DNA of 64,000 nt from Mactromeris polynyma (Eukaryota; Mollusca; Bivalvia; Venerida; Mactridae), in the NCBI GenBank assembly GCA_032209605.1, contig JASFXZ010000001.1, forward strand, positions 3,658,001 through 3,722,000, given 5' to 3'. Within the stretch, counting starts at the first letter, position 1; the number at the start of each line of letters is the position of its first letter. Below, piece by piece: positions 1-12,154 of this stretch. Below the pieces are notes generated by a model that saw nothing but the letters and a program-made list of their open reading frames with translations, had not been told where the DNA came from and searched no databases. The translations under genes and the position numbers were made by a program.

Positions 1-339
1 TTCCACTATTGGTCACGTGGTCACATGTTCCTAACGGGTCTCTCTTCATAGCTAACTCTCACAAAACATAAGCATCCATATACTTCATGCTTTAAGAAAT
101 GTAAACATTTGGAGAGGGTAAAGGAAATTACGAATAAGAAAAAAATGAAAATATCAGTAAAGTACCAAGTAAAGGTTAGCAATTTCAATGACGTTACTTA
201 TGCGTTAATTAAATGATACATACTTTATTGTTAATACAATATTTTAAACATGAAATCAACGAAGACAGGAATAGTTATGTTTAGATTAGTACAAATGTCT
301 TGGTATCCGTCACAACACTGATTTGATAAAAATATGAAA

Positions 340-473
340 TCCAAAATTTATAACACAATCCAAAACATTTGAATAAAGTTACGAATGAAACTACTTAAAC
401 TCCGAAATGTGTCCAAAATTTACAAAAGATCCAAAACATTTGAATAAAGTTACGAATGAAAACTCCGAACATG
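340..473. repeat. two-copy tandem duplication, period 72 bp
   Basis: The stretch beginning TCCAAAATTTA at 340 recurs at 412. Both copies share the block CCAAAACATTTGAATAAAG followed by TTACGAATGAAA. The second copy is a few bases shorter. I see no coding potential. The rest of 1-1,715 shows no gene that I can support, only short unrelated ORFs. Confidence 0.8.
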
Positions 474-1715
474 TGGTCTCTCTACAGATTGAAATCCAAA
501 GATCGAATGGTTGAATTATACCTGACATACTTTCACAGCTGCTGGTATTTGAGTGCCTACTGTAGACGAAGTTGTGCCGCTTTTATTGGACGATCAGAAC
601 ACTATTAATACAGAGATATTTCCATTATATGTCATTGTAACTCTGTTAAATCGACCAATTCTGTGCTAATGCCCAATGTTATATGGAAATGATGAACTAA
701 AAAACAACAATAATGCAACAACCGGACATTTGTTTGACGTTGAACGATTTCATAGCGCCCGCAAACCATTTAATGACGTATATACGTAGATGGATGTAAT
801 CCATGGTGTCATGGTTCACAGTGTCACTGTAACATAGGAGTGGTACCGACCTTAATTTCAGCAATAAATACAGTGTTATTTCATATTTGTTATCAGATAT
901 AGCAACTTGAGGTTCGAGACTGCATTATACATGCGAGATCATACATTTAAACGGTCAGTATTTTGGGTTTGGCGGAAGTTACATTTGTAACAAATGGTAA
1001 GTGCTTCAGACCAACCATATATAATGATGTGGATATACATGTTTAGCTTAATTAATGCGTTATAATTATTTCCATATACACAGCGTGTTAAAAAAATTAA
1101 TTCACAAAGTTTGAATTTTGATATTTTTCTAAATACTATGTCCATCTATGCCGCTACGGATCAATGGTTTACTTCTGTGTGAGAGTACTAAATTAAACAG
1201 ATATTCGTGAAAAAAACAACAGTATCTTTCACTAAGCCGCGAATGCATTCAGTGTACACAGCGTTCTCCTTATTTTATCTGAATTAAAAGTTTGATACCA
1301 TATGTCCTCGATTTAATACAATGTATTGATCGAAGAGGCCTCGTAAATTTTGATCTATAACAGTCAACCCATGCATACTGTACACTAATATTCACTAACA
1401 ACAGCCAGAGGCTATTACTGATCTACAACTAATGAGAATCGGACAATTAATGATGTCGATTGTTTCGGTAGTGTCAACATAAATACATACCCGATAGTCA
1501 TCTGTTTACTTTAGTAGGAAAATGAAGCTTTGACACCATATGCTACATTGTGGACAGAACATGACATGAGTGCTAGAATTTAGGTTCTAACAAAGACGGT
1601 TTACGAGACATTGTAATATTGATGTTGGCATCTGATGATCCGCGTGCTATTCAAATAATTATAATACCCGTACCCTTTAAGCAATAACTAAATTATTAAA
1701 ACATGATAATATATG

Positions 1716-1877
1716 TACAGTAAAACCCCAAAAATACGACCACCCTTATACCCATGAAATTCAGTCCTCTTATTGAGGTGGTCTTGAGCAATACAGTGAC
1801 ATTGGACTTGGAAATTGTGTTCTTAATTTTGAGGTGGTCTCATTATTGAGGTGGTCTTTAAGTGGGGTTTTACTGTA
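1716..1877. mobile_element. TA-flanked MITE, 'CAGTAAAACC' family, intact copy
   Basis: The element is about 160 bp. It starts TACAGTAAAACCCC and ends GGGGTTTTACTGTA, so the ends form perfect inverted repeats flanked by TA, as in Tc1/mariner or pogo/Tigger-type non-autonomous elements. The interior has several GAGGTGGTCT words. Relatives lie at 10,243-10,325, 19,267-19,443, 23,498-23,669, 27,928-28,085 and 57,600-57,750. The superfamily assignment is inferred from the TA flanks and the termini; no transposase is present. Confidence 0.75.
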
Positions 1878-2056
1878 TACCAATACAAATATGTACTCGC
1901 TATACAGGCTATTTAATTTACCTTGATAGATATTACAACGCAGATGTTATGAAAATCCGACCTAATCAAGCTAGATTGGATTTGAATGTACAATACACTC
2001 TATCATTGGTCAAAATATGCTGCTGAAAAAATACGGTAGGTAGACATGTAAGATTA

Positions 2057-2255
2057 TTCGGCACAGCCGTCCTAACATGGATTTACTATTTGCAATTAGT
2101 GTTGTGTAAACAAATCAAATCTTACGTTAACCACTTAACTAACCTCTCTTCAGTCGAACAACGTTTGTAACATTGACGCGGATTGGTTAAACTTTCGATA
2201 AGGGGTATGTTACCTTACCGGAATCCACAGAATTTCGGTAAATGTACGATATAGG
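2057..2255 (+). repeat. dispersed repeat R1, copy 1
   Basis: It begins TTCGGCACAGCCGTCCTAAC and shares long blocks, such as AATCAAATCTTACGTTAACC and AACGTTTGTAAC, with 14,250-14,569 and 15,623-15,859, both in introns of the Ig receptor gene. One intergenic and two intronic copies point to a transposable element rather than an exon duplication. This copy lacks the right end seen in the other two. Confidence 0.7.
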
Positions 2256-2839
2256 CGATTACGTCTCCAGTGGATTTCGTTAAAGAAATAATATGTTCGA
2301 TAAGGCCTATGTCTATGTTAACCAACCCTTATAACATCAACTCTTTTATTCTTTCGAAACAAAGAAAAGTGATGCACACTTTTATCGCAATGGTGTAATG
2401 TTTGCCAAGAAAACATGTTGTTCACGAAAGAGACGTTATTCTTATTATTGTAAACATTACAATGATGTATGAAAACGTGCTGAGCATTATAGTGTTTGCT
2501 TTAACAACTGCGTCTGAAAGTAGATCTATACAGTTACTGAACGATCTGAGTAAAAACTCCTTTATGACTTTCATGGTATCAATTACATTGATAACACCAG
2601 GTCATGCAGCCTGATGTAAAAGCAATACATCACACCTGATAAGCCCAAACAAGGTGCCCTACGTGTTTATTGCTGTATATGTATTAGATATCTGGAGAAA
2701 GTGAATAACAAACATTTGCTATATATTTTAAATCTTGTTTCTATACAAATGTTGCCTTACATTTACGCGTATAATTATTGTATAAAGAATGACTCAGAAC
2801 GTGTATTCAATGGAAGATCAGACCATCCGGACTCTTTTG

Positions 2840-3200
2840 CTATTAGCTCTACTGGCCAAGTCGAGTTCATGCGAAGGCGCGGTGTCCGTCGTCGGTGCGT
2901 CCGTAAACAATTGCTTGTGAACACGATAAAGTCGTCAGTTTTTATTGTATCTCAATCAAACTTATACAATAGTTAGATATTCAAGAGAACTCGGTTCCTT
3001 TCGAACCCCAGTCAGATCCGCCTATGCATGACTGGATTAAGGCCCTTGAAATCGTCAAAATTGCTATAATAGAGCTTGTGAACACAATAGCATCTTCATT
3101 TATTGTCCGATATTGTTCAAACTTATGCAGTAGTTAGATATCAATGAGAGCTTGATTATTTCCTTCGTCTGTATCGCCCTTGTATGACTAATGCATTTTA
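2840..3200. repeat. degenerate dispersed repeat with two internal units of about 160 bp
   Basis: The block GCTTGTGAACAC...ATAGTTAGATAT occurs near 2,915-2,975 and again near 3,075-3,140. An upstream run is rich in CGTCGTCGGTGCGTCCG. This resembles the tandem dispersed repeats common in mollusc genomes, but I cannot name the family. From 3,200 to 4,550 I see no gene, only AT-rich sequence with short ORFs. Confidence 0.45.
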
Positions 3201-4555
3201 ATCAAGTTTGTAGAATTGAACCTTTTCCTGTGGGATGCTAGTTCTTTTAATTCAAGGATTAAAAAAATGGATTTATATATTTGCAGACTTGTATATACTT
3301 GTATAGTATATTTCAAGATTTTTCTAGTGAGTAGCGATGTTAGACAACCCCTCGGGAAATTGCCCGGCGTTGAAATTAAGAAGATTCTAGGTTTAATGTA
3401 CCAGTCACGAACATGTGTAATGTTTTAATTAGATAAATCGATACGTAACACGTTTATTAACATGAATGTGTGGGTCCAAGACTTATACAATAAGTACTGA
3501 TAAGAACTTAACTCACTACGGAGTTATTTTTATCCAATCTCCTACGAAGTCATCAGTTTTTTATAATCATCATTTAATTCGTTTTTACAATAAAGATTAA
3601 CGACTGCTCCTTGGTTTTATATGTGTATATAGAGTGTACGTACAGTATAGATACATGTATAGTGTATGCCTTAACATTATGTATTAAGGGATAAGTGTTA
3701 CAATGTTTTGATCATGTGTGTAATATTATTGTATAGTCTCTTATAACTCATTTTGAGTGGTAATGTACATTTTTCCTGATATGATTGTTGTAGATAGTAA
3801 TATGTATAATGTATATTAATGAGACTTTAATAAATAAATGAATGTGTGTACTGAATTGTATGTGTTTGCTTGTGATTAATTTTTTATGTTATTGACGTCC
3901 TTATGAAAATAAGATATTTATAGAACTATTACGGTATATGACATATATTTGTCACCAGAAAATAAAGTTATTATTATAGTTACAAACCAAACGCAAGCAA
4001 AATTATGACATAAACAAGAATTATAATTTGAATTTTCAAATCCTACCTAACTCCAGACACATCCATGTGGAACTTATATTTGTAATGTTGTTGTAGCAAG
4101 CACTGTAACAAGTCCTCGGTTATTGGTTTCTGAAGACCTAGCACTGCTGTATTTCAGATAATGAGGTTTTGCCGTTACAACCAGTACAAACGTCCTTACC
4201 AAAGGAGAGTTACAGTAAGTTTGTGCAAAACCTTCATATGATTGCGTGCTAACAGTCGTTTAGATATTCTCTCCCGAGCTATTAAATATCTGACACACTG
4301 GAATGTCAAAACGTCTTTACTGACATGGCAATGAAGAAAACGGTTTAGATAATATAAACACAAAATAGACTTGGTAATAGAGTTATGATAGGCTCCAAAA
4401 TACAAGATACTTTTCTCTGAACACCAGAATAGTAATATGTGTATATCTGTGGAGGGCAATATATGTAATGTTTAATTGCTTGTACAATTGACGTAATTAC
4501 ACGAAATGACTGAACATGTATATCTAGTCCAGCCACGGACGTCACATCTCTATAC

Positions 4556-4607
4556 TGTCGCTGTACAACTGTTACGAATATGCTTGTAACAGTCGCAGTA
4601 CAGCGAC
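4556..4607. repeat. inverted repeat (hairpin), 20-23-bp arms
   Basis: The arm TGTCGCTGTACAACTGTTAC at 4,556-4,575 is complementary to 4,585-4,607 except for a short insertion of CGCA. The loop is about 9 bases. A 21-bp triplication follows immediately. Confidence 0.75.
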
Positions 4608-4670
4608 ACGTAGACCGGGGCGAATGTCACGTAGACCGGGGCTAATGTTACGTAGACCGGGGCTAATGTC
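4608..4670. repeat. 21-bp minisatellite, three copies
   Basis: Units ACGTAGACCGGGGCGAATGTC lie at 4,608-4,628, 4,629-4,649 and 4,650-4,670, with only one or two differences between them. They are GC-rich in AT-rich surroundings. From 4,671 to 5,966 I see no gene. Confidence 0.9.
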
Positions 4671-5966
4671 TATCCAAAACAAAATAGCATTGTCCACAGA
4701 ATAGGGACATATCTTTTTTACAGATGAGGAAAGAATTCGTTAACATGGTAACACTACACTTATTATTATGGATTAAGCCAGGTAATATATTAATCAAGCC
4801 GATTTTCAGGGCCGAGTATTGGTATATATAAGGACATGGTGAATGCCTTAAACGTCATTATCAACACAGCAATTTCAGCAGTTTCGTCATAAGTAGCAAC
4901 ATAGCATACATGATCTGGAACTTGTTTTCGGAAACCAAAGTAAATTCAATGACGCGAACGTATTGTAAACATCGGGAGGTTGACCAATTAAGCTTCAAAG
5001 TGTTACGAACTTTCAGTCACACGCAGTTTGTATGGAATCATATTTTAAAATGTTAATTATATAACATTTCGTAATTATATAACATTTCTTCGTCCTCTGG
5101 TACTCAGGGTGATAAAGAATCTTCTTAAGGCGATACTCTCATGTGATCACCAGCAACGCTTAATGGTCGTAAGCCTAAAGGCGGTAAAGAGAGAGAGATA
5201 AGAATTATTGAGTGGAATGTGGTAATTAACTCGAGTTCTCATTAGCAAATTGTCGATTTGTATCAACAACTGACGTTGGTTGATTATATAATAATTCAGG
5301 GGTACTTATGTTTAAATTAAACATTTCGTTACACTCAGCAGTTTTGCACTTTCACCTTTTTCAATTTGATCATAGAGCCAGATATAGTATTTTAGTCTTT
5401 AATTAAACTCTGAGTTTGTTATAAAGTTTGCATTATCCTACCATCAGTCACCGCTGTTTAAATATCAACCAGATATTCTATGCACATAAAATGTCATTTA
5501 TGTCATAATGTTCCTGAAAACAATTATCGATGTTTTAAGTAATGTTAGATTGAATTTGATCTGTAGAAACGATTCTAAATTCTCCTGCCCGTACAGTTAT
5601 ATCAAATTGCAGCTGAAGTTCGTTGGATGATCCTGGACATGTATTTTTGATAATTAAATTGTTTCTGGTGAGTATCAGGTTAATATAGTCCCTGGTGTAT
5701 TAATCCATTTTATTATGTAATATCACGTGTATCATTAAGGGACTGGACAGGTAACTCTGTATCGGACATGAACTGCTGGAAATCAGACTTTGGTCGATTC
5801 GTTGAAGAGTGAATGCATATCATTACTTGTCTTTCTTAATAATCGTGTCAAAGCAAATAATATAGGTCTGAATATTTCCAAATAATACGACAGTGTAAAG
5901 TAAATATGCATCCTTTGATCTATGGGTTACGAGTTCGAGTTCCATTGTCCTGTATTTGTCCGAATA

Positions 5967-6497
5967 TTTTAGTTGTTCGGTAGAACAACTGGTTCTATGG
6001 CAATTTTCGAGAGTCGCATCACCTTAATACGAAAATCTCCTACAGCAACACCGGTCCAACGCCAAGCAGTTAATGGTGTATCGCATCACACACAGAGCCT
6101 CATTGACCACCGACTGACACTGGGTGAGCATGGTTACGGACACGGATTCCACTTACCATTGTGCCGTACTGGTGTCAGAAAGTAATCGTTTTCTTGTTGT
6201 TCGGTAAATCAACTAGTTCTATGGCAATTTCAGACAGTTGCATCGCCTAAAGAAGAAAACTACTTTTTTCCGGATGTTAAGCGCAAGAATAACAGGTAAG
6301 TTAATCGGTTAAAATAGTTCAACACCTGAGCGTTACTTGCGTAACATACTCAATACGGGCAGTAATCTTTACTGCGCAATTAAATTAATGTTTCAACAAT
6401 AGACAGTAATGATTTATACTTTCTGTGAATCTGGAAGTGTTGAATACAAAACCAGTGTTCAATACCGAAGAACTCCATTACTTTCAGCGCTTTGATT
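5967..6497 (+). repeat. dispersed repeat R2: a fragment and a longer copy
   Basis: The word GTTGTTCGGTA...TCTATGGCAATTT occurs at 5,971 (short fragment to about 6,030) and at 6,195 (longer copy to about 6,497). The longer copy matches 11,589-11,894 in inverted orientation along about 300 bp. Shared blocks include the ACTACTTTTTTCCGGA region and GAATACAAAACCAGTGTTCA. Its right end runs into LINE reverse-transcriptase coding sequence. Confidence 0.65.
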
Positions 6498-6593
6498 CCC
6501 TCGGCGATCAGAATGTGGAATCAGCTACCTGAGCAATTAGCTACAATTGACAATCTGGAGTCCTTCAAAAGGTGTATTGCGGTCGTACCATAA
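6480..6593 (+). pseudogene. LINE reverse-transcriptase C-terminal remnant
   Basis: An open frame of 37 codons ends at TAA 6,591-6,593. It contains IPSAIRMWNQLP followed by LESFKR. This matches the 'FPRTIRxWNxLP...SLxSFKxxL' pattern at the C-terminus of reverse transcriptases from CR1/Jockey-like non-LTR retrotransposons. The conserved catalytic part is absent, so this is a 5'-truncated relic. Downstream, CGACGATGCTCCAGGGAGG and a terminal AAGAAGAAGAG run near 6,680-6,726 look like the element's 3' end. Confidence 0.6.
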
Positions 6594-7796
6594 CTAAAGA
6601 GATTTACTGTTTGTATCCTGTTTTTATCGTTTCTTTTTATCTACGCATTTGTACGTCTTTGTAAATACGTCTTGTACGACGATGCTCCAGGGAGGGATAT
6701 GCACAGTACATGAAAAAGAAGAAGAGATAAAGGGAGAGAACTGGTGACAATCTCCTGTTATGTATCATGGTTTTGTAACCGTAGAACATTGTTAATGCTT
6801 TAACAAAGATAATTCATCCCTAATTTTATCTATCGCTAATTGATGACTTATTTAATCATTGTGAAATATAGTTTTACCCTTTCAAGTTACATAAAACGTG
6901 TGATATTAGTTAGTGTGTCAATAAATGCCCTATATACACGTACTTTATGACCAAACTGGTAATTTTGTTGTGATTTCTTTTCATAATATTTGCTGAAAAT
7001 TGATCTCATTCGTGCGATGTATCCATAAATTGTTATAAAATTTATTTTTATTACCAGCAAATGTTACAACTATGTCATATATAATTGATAAAAATATAAT
7101 TTGCTGACATTGGTGAATTAATGATTGTTATATAAAACCGACTGCTATGATGCAAGAGCCGCTTAGAGTTTCAATCAGAATGAAGCAATCTCACGCCTGG
7201 GTTATCGATCTGTCACCGCACCAGCCGTACTACAGTAAAACCGGACAGGTATACTAATGACACGGTGTCTGACATTTTCAAATATTAAGAAAGGGAGGTT
7301 GGCGGTTTTCCTTCTTTGTTTTATATTTTACCTCTAGAAGATAAATCAAAATGGTATTAGATTGGATTCAATTGTTATACTTCAAGTCATACGAACACTT
7401 AACGTCCTATGAAATAGTTGATTAGATATTTCTATGGGTAAAAAACAGTTAATCGCATTTCAAAATCCAAAAGTTCCACCACGTATGACTCCCTAGACAT
7501 CGTAATACATCAAACTGTAAATAGATCAGCACACAAATATAGAGAGAAGTCTGCAAAAATAATCTTGGTATGGTGCTGGATAAGACGCTATGTTGGGGGA
7601 TCTATGGAATAATATATGGTAACATAGTTTCTGATCAATGCTGCATTTAAAAATATTTTTTAAGTTTATGTTTATTTTTTTATTCCTCGATATAGTCCAA
7701 ACATAAACCGGATATTTCTACCAGTACCGGAAGTCAGCTCAAGTTTCTTATAATCTTTCATTAATCCAACACCGCATGAAAATTGTTTTTCAAGAC

Positions 7797-7862
7797 AGAG
7801 CTCCCCCTCTATTCGTCTCCCTCTCTCTCACTCCCTCCCACTCTCCATCCCGCCTCCCTACT
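7797..7862. repeat. CT-rich low-complexity tract
   Basis: A run of about 65 bases is dominated by CTCCCTC and CTCTCTCACTC on the plus strand. There is no coding evidence. The flanks 6,730-7,790 and 7,870-8,140 show nothing that I can support as a gene. Confidence 0.7.
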
Positions 7863-8141
7863 TTTTTCTACATATCTTGATAGATAATATTCATTGTGTC
7901 ACCAATTTAGTATTATGACCCCAATTGCGCGAAAATACTTCGGTTTATTAATGTATTAAGTCGCTTTGAAGAGTTGGTGTGCATAGTAGCGAACAGTGAA
8001 TGTAAGATACAATACCATCTTATTTTGCTTAACTAAGAAGCTACTTGTTATAATTACTTCAGCATGTGTTTGATATGTGGTTTATAATACATGTAATATA
8101 TGCAGCTAGGCAAAAAACAGACTAAGCATTAAGCATTAACC

Positions 8142-8308
8142 TATGAAGCGGATCCGTGGTACAGTGTTAACGCGCAGGACTAGTAATCCAGAGGTCGCAG
8201 GTTCGATTCCCCGCTCCACCACTATCAAAACTAACAGTCTTTCTGATAGAGACAAAAACCGAGGTCCCGTGTACGATACTTTAGGTCGGGCACGTAAAAG
8301 AACCAGGG
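8142..8308 (+). mobile_element. tRNA-derived SINE, plus-strand arm of an inverted pair
   Basis: The head, about 8,144-8,220, has a tRNA-like layout: a box-A-like GGTACAGTGTTAACGC, an anticodon-like loop CTAGTAA, and the box B GGTTCGATTCC. A tRNA-unrelated body follows, containing AACCGAGGTCCCGTGTACGAT. The tRNA clover-leaf is incomplete, because the acceptor and T stems compete for the same bases. It is therefore a SINE head and not a functional tRNA. Confidence 0.65.
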
Positions 8309-8373
8309 ATGTCGCCACAGTATATTTTTGGAGTACAGTGCATGATACAGAAGATGCCCCTGTTCCAGACGCA

Positions 8374-8541
8374 CCCCTGGTTCGTTTACGTGCCCGATGT
8401 AAAGCATCGTACACGGGACCTCGGTTTTTGTCTCATCCGAAAGACTGTAAGTACTGTTAGTGGTGGAGCGGGGATCGAACCTGCGACCCCTGGATTACTA
8501 GTCCAGCGCGTTACCCATGGACTAAGGATCCGCTCTACACA
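8374..8541 (-). mobile_element. tRNA-derived SINE, minus-strand arm of the inverted pair
   Basis: This is the reverse complement of the preceding arm at most positions, with a 65-bp spacer at 8,309-8,373. Its minus-strand head has a perfect 5-bp anticodon stem, CTGGA and TCCAG, around loop CTAGTAA. The anticodon AGT suggests descent from tRNA-Thr. The box B is GGTTCGATCCC. A transcript across both arms could fold back on itself. Confidence 0.65.
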
Positions 8542-10679
8542 CATTATTAACGTCCAATACTTGCGGTTATATATGAGTTTTGGGCTCGCATTCAACAATA
8601 AAATTATTGGAATAAACAAAGGAATTCATTGTTATACAACAAATCAACAATTTAATGTGGAGTATGTTCGAGAGATAACTTATCTCAATTACTTGAAATT
8701 CTTGCCCCAATTTTCCATGGACGTATAAATAATCGTAATTGGCTAACCATTAAGAGCTAATATTTGCCATAAATGTTGAATTTGATAGAACAATTAGCCT
8801 TGTTATACATTATTTAGTTTTGGGATAATTTGTTTGTAAACAAAATAAGCAAATAAAAGATGATATCAAATTGGTCGGACAATTCTGTCTTGTATGTGTA
8901 CTTATGTCACTTGGTTGTGGTTTCTTGTTGACATTCCGAAGAGATGATATCATAAACTATTCTCACAAAGTTTGCTATTTTCTCTGTTTAGTAAATGTGT
9001 CAATCTCTATGTATCATTTATTTGAATTTAAAAGTTTAGCATTAATGAAATATGGTGGAAATTAGTGATTTTTCTTTAGGAGTAAAGTTATATTAGGACA
9101 CCAACAAATTGTAATTCATAGAAAACATAGATCAAAATATGTTAAGATAATTCTGATTTTTCGAATAGAACTGACGTAAAAGCAATATTCACAATTGATG
9201 TTTTTAAATACTTTTTTAATTACTGTGTATTTCAATGATTTTATTTTTCACATCTCGCACATTTGTTTACATGTTTGCGTCACAATGCGTTTACTCAGAC
9301 GAATTGTTTGTGACAAATCATAGATATACACTTATCGCTCATATTGAAAATCTAAACGTGTGAAAAATAATTATTACATCACTTGCTCGTGCTAAATGTC
9401 GTAATTAAATGCTTTTGCTCAATTAATGTGTCGCAATTGCAAAACATATATATAATTCAATTTCAGATCTATCTCATACAACTTTGAAAGATACTTACAG
9501 CATAGACAATAGCGACATTGAATCATAAGTGGAATATTAAACATTACAGTATTCAGTGTGCATTGTGAATAATTGTAAAAGGGATTAACAACGAACCGTG
9601 ACATCAGAATTAGGTAGGTGGACGCATAAACAAGAGTTCAATATTTTTTTATTCAAGTGGAAAACATAAGCATTAAACATATTATGACATCATGATAAAT
9701 ATCACGTGTAATAATGGAAAACGGCTACATTAATGTAGTTAACTTACCAATATAGTGTAGTCTGTACTAACAGTTCATTTAGAAAATCATCATTACAATA
9801 TCGGTAAAAGTAAGGAAAATAATATATGTCATAGAAACTAAAGCGATCACAAAAAATATAAAAATACGTGTAAGTTGTGTTATTGAGCTAAATTGTGTAA
9901 AAAAGAGACTTATTTTGAAATTCTATTGGTGAATTCTTTTAAAGTATTCAATGATTTTTAATATACTTAAAATTTCTAGTTTCTTTAAGTAATTACTTGA
10001 AACTAAGTCAAGAAAGATTTCTAGTAAATCACTTTGACTAAATTGAACAATTTCTGATTCATTTGTGAGTTTAAAAATCAACGTTTGAAACTTTCGATCC
10101 AGGGTAACACAACGAACACTTCAGTATAAGGATTCTGTAGTTATTAGATTATCTTTGCATAATTATTTGTTTTTCCTTGTTTGAATGTCAAAATTTAATG
10201 TCATGGTTCAACTTTTATGATGGATATAATTACGAATATTGAGTACAGTGCTATTATTTAAAAGTGTGGTGTTAATTTTGAGGTGGTCTTATTATTAAGG
10301 TGATCTTTAAGTGAGGTCTTACAGTATTTTGTTATATGTCTCTGGTTACATTTCAATACTCATGAATTGTGTTTTGTTTGAAAATGACACGTGTTGCTAT
10401 TATGCATGAAATATCTTTAGTAATATATCATACATTATGCTTACTCAGCACTACCTTCTCCATACATACGGTAGTATTGCTGTTTATTTGCATTCTTACG
10501 TCTTGCCATGTCTTGCTTTATAAATCTTCATGGGCCATATATCTTACAAGAATTATCGAAATAAACTTATCAAACGTATAAAGTGACCAAGTACATTTTG
10601 TATTTGTGCACTGGTACAATAAATGAGATATAACGTTGTATTGTTGTTATATTTATATTGTTTCATTTTTGGTTTTCAG
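8542..10679. other. AT-rich stretch without a recognisable gene
   Basis: I see only short ORFs with no protein-like composition, plus a truncated MITE at 10,243-10,325. The sequence ends at a good acceptor (TTTTGGTTTTCAG, AG at 10,678-10,679) leading into the first coding exon of the Ig receptor. A non-coding 5' exon of that gene should therefore lie somewhere upstream, but I cannot locate it. Confidence 0.5.
10243..10325 (+). mobile_element. truncated 'CAGTAAAACC' MITE
   Basis: It contains TTTTGAGGTGGTCTTATTAT, a following GTGATCTTTAAGTGAGG, and the terminus TCTTACAGTA. These match the right half of the element at 1,716-1,877. The left inverted repeat is eroded. Confidence 0.55.
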
Positions 10680-10696
10680 AAGTCCTAGATGCCAGA

Positions 10697-12154
10697 ATGT
10701 TACCACTTGTTTTATTCGTCATGTTGCTGTCAGCATCCAGCGGAAATGACGTAGTGATTGGAATTGTTGGAAAGTCTGCGTTCATTGAATGTCAACTTCC
10801 GGTGTCCAGCACACTAGCATGGCAGACAATGGGTGGATATATTATCGCAGTTGACGGCAAAGTAACGAATGAAAATAAAACAAAGTATGTGATCGAGAAG
10901 CAAGCAACACTACGAGAATCTCTTGTTGTACGAGATTTGACACTTGCAGACGACACTAGTTATAAATGCTTTGATTTGAACAACGCTGCCGTGTATGACA
11001 TCACAAAACTGAATATACTTGGTAAGTTAAAAAACGGAATAGTGTAATAGAATTTACAAGGCAATAAATATATATTAATTCTTTTATAATAATCACATGT
11101 CAGCATTATTAATAGGACGTTTATATTTTTGTTTAAGTATCAAATGGGTTTTTTTTAATAGAAATGTTTACTTATCAAAACTTTGTGATTATTTCAGCTC
11201 GTCCTCTCAGGATGAATTTAACCTCACCAAGCAACTCCTTGCTGGAAGGAACAACCGTGAATTTCACTTGCGAGGCAGATGGCGGAAAACCACTTCCGGA
11301 AATAGACTGGTTCATCACATGTTAGTATTGGTGCCTGCTTCCGCTTTTCTATTTTACCTTTAAACATTTTGCGCGAGTTTTCAAAAAAATATTCAAGAAA
11401 TATTCAGACGACAAACAGCCAGTCAAACAACACTCTAGATAAAGATATACAGCAGATATTTCTAAACGTTTTGATATAATTCATCAAATCATTCCCACAT
11501 GGACAAATCATTCCCACATGAATTAATCCAATGATTTTACGTTTATTGTATTAATTGGTTTGATACACTGATACGATTGAGTAAGAAAATCAAAGCACTG
11601 AAAGCACTAAAGTTTTTCTATATTGAACACTGGTTTTGTATTCAGCACTTCAATATTCACAGAAAATACGAACCATTATTTCCATTGTTGAACCATTTAA
11701 TTTAATTGCCCAGTAAAGATTACTACCAGTATTGATTATATCAAGCAAGTTACGCTTAAATGTTGAACTATGTTTAACCGATTCACTCACATTTTATTCT
11801 TGCGCCGCTTCCGGAAAAAAGTAGTGTTCGTAGTTAAGCGATGCGACTTTCGAAAATCGCCATAGCACTAATTGTTCTATCGAACAACTAAAATGGCTAA
11901 AGAATTAGATAATGTCAGAAACAATATTTATCTCGTGTAATTATTCTGTGTTCTATAAATTTCAGTCTCCAACGGAACTGTTAGACAGATGAGCGGTAAC
12001 GTAGAGGACAGGACATATATAAATGGTACAGGTCATCGTGTGAATATTTTAACGATGGAAGTGACCAGAGATATGTACGGAGCCACCCTCACCTGCAACA
12101 TCTCCGTATCTATTCTCTTCCAAGAAACGTTTACAGTCGATACAAACGTTCTTT
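10697..12154 (+). CDS. Ig receptor, exons 1-3: signal peptide, Ig1 and Ig2
   Basis: Exon 1 (10,680-11,021, coding from 10,697) holds the signal peptide and a V/I-like Ig domain, with FIECQL and a DDTSYKCF end. Ig2 is split. Exon 2 (11,198-11,320) carries TVNFTCEADGGKPLPEIDWF and exon 3 (11,966-12,154) carries DMYGATLTCNISV. All three exons end in phase 1, as is usual for shuffled extracellular domains. The intron between the Ig2 halves contains an inverted copy of repeat R2. Confidence 0.85.

Noticed and set aside
4820..4860. TATATATAAGG as promoter of an upstream receptor exon
   Set aside because: It is an isolated TATA-like word in AT-rich DNA nearly 6 kb from the first coding exon, with no downstream exon or donor that I can tie to it.
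8464..8537. Functional tRNA-Thr(AGT) gene on the minus strand
   Set aside because: The anticodon arm is perfect, but the acceptor and T stems use the same bases and the sequence continues into a SINE body.
8143..8728. Four ORFs of 77-139 codons around 8.1-8.7 kb
   Set aside because: They lie across the inverted SINE pair and read tRNA-like sequence in both directions.
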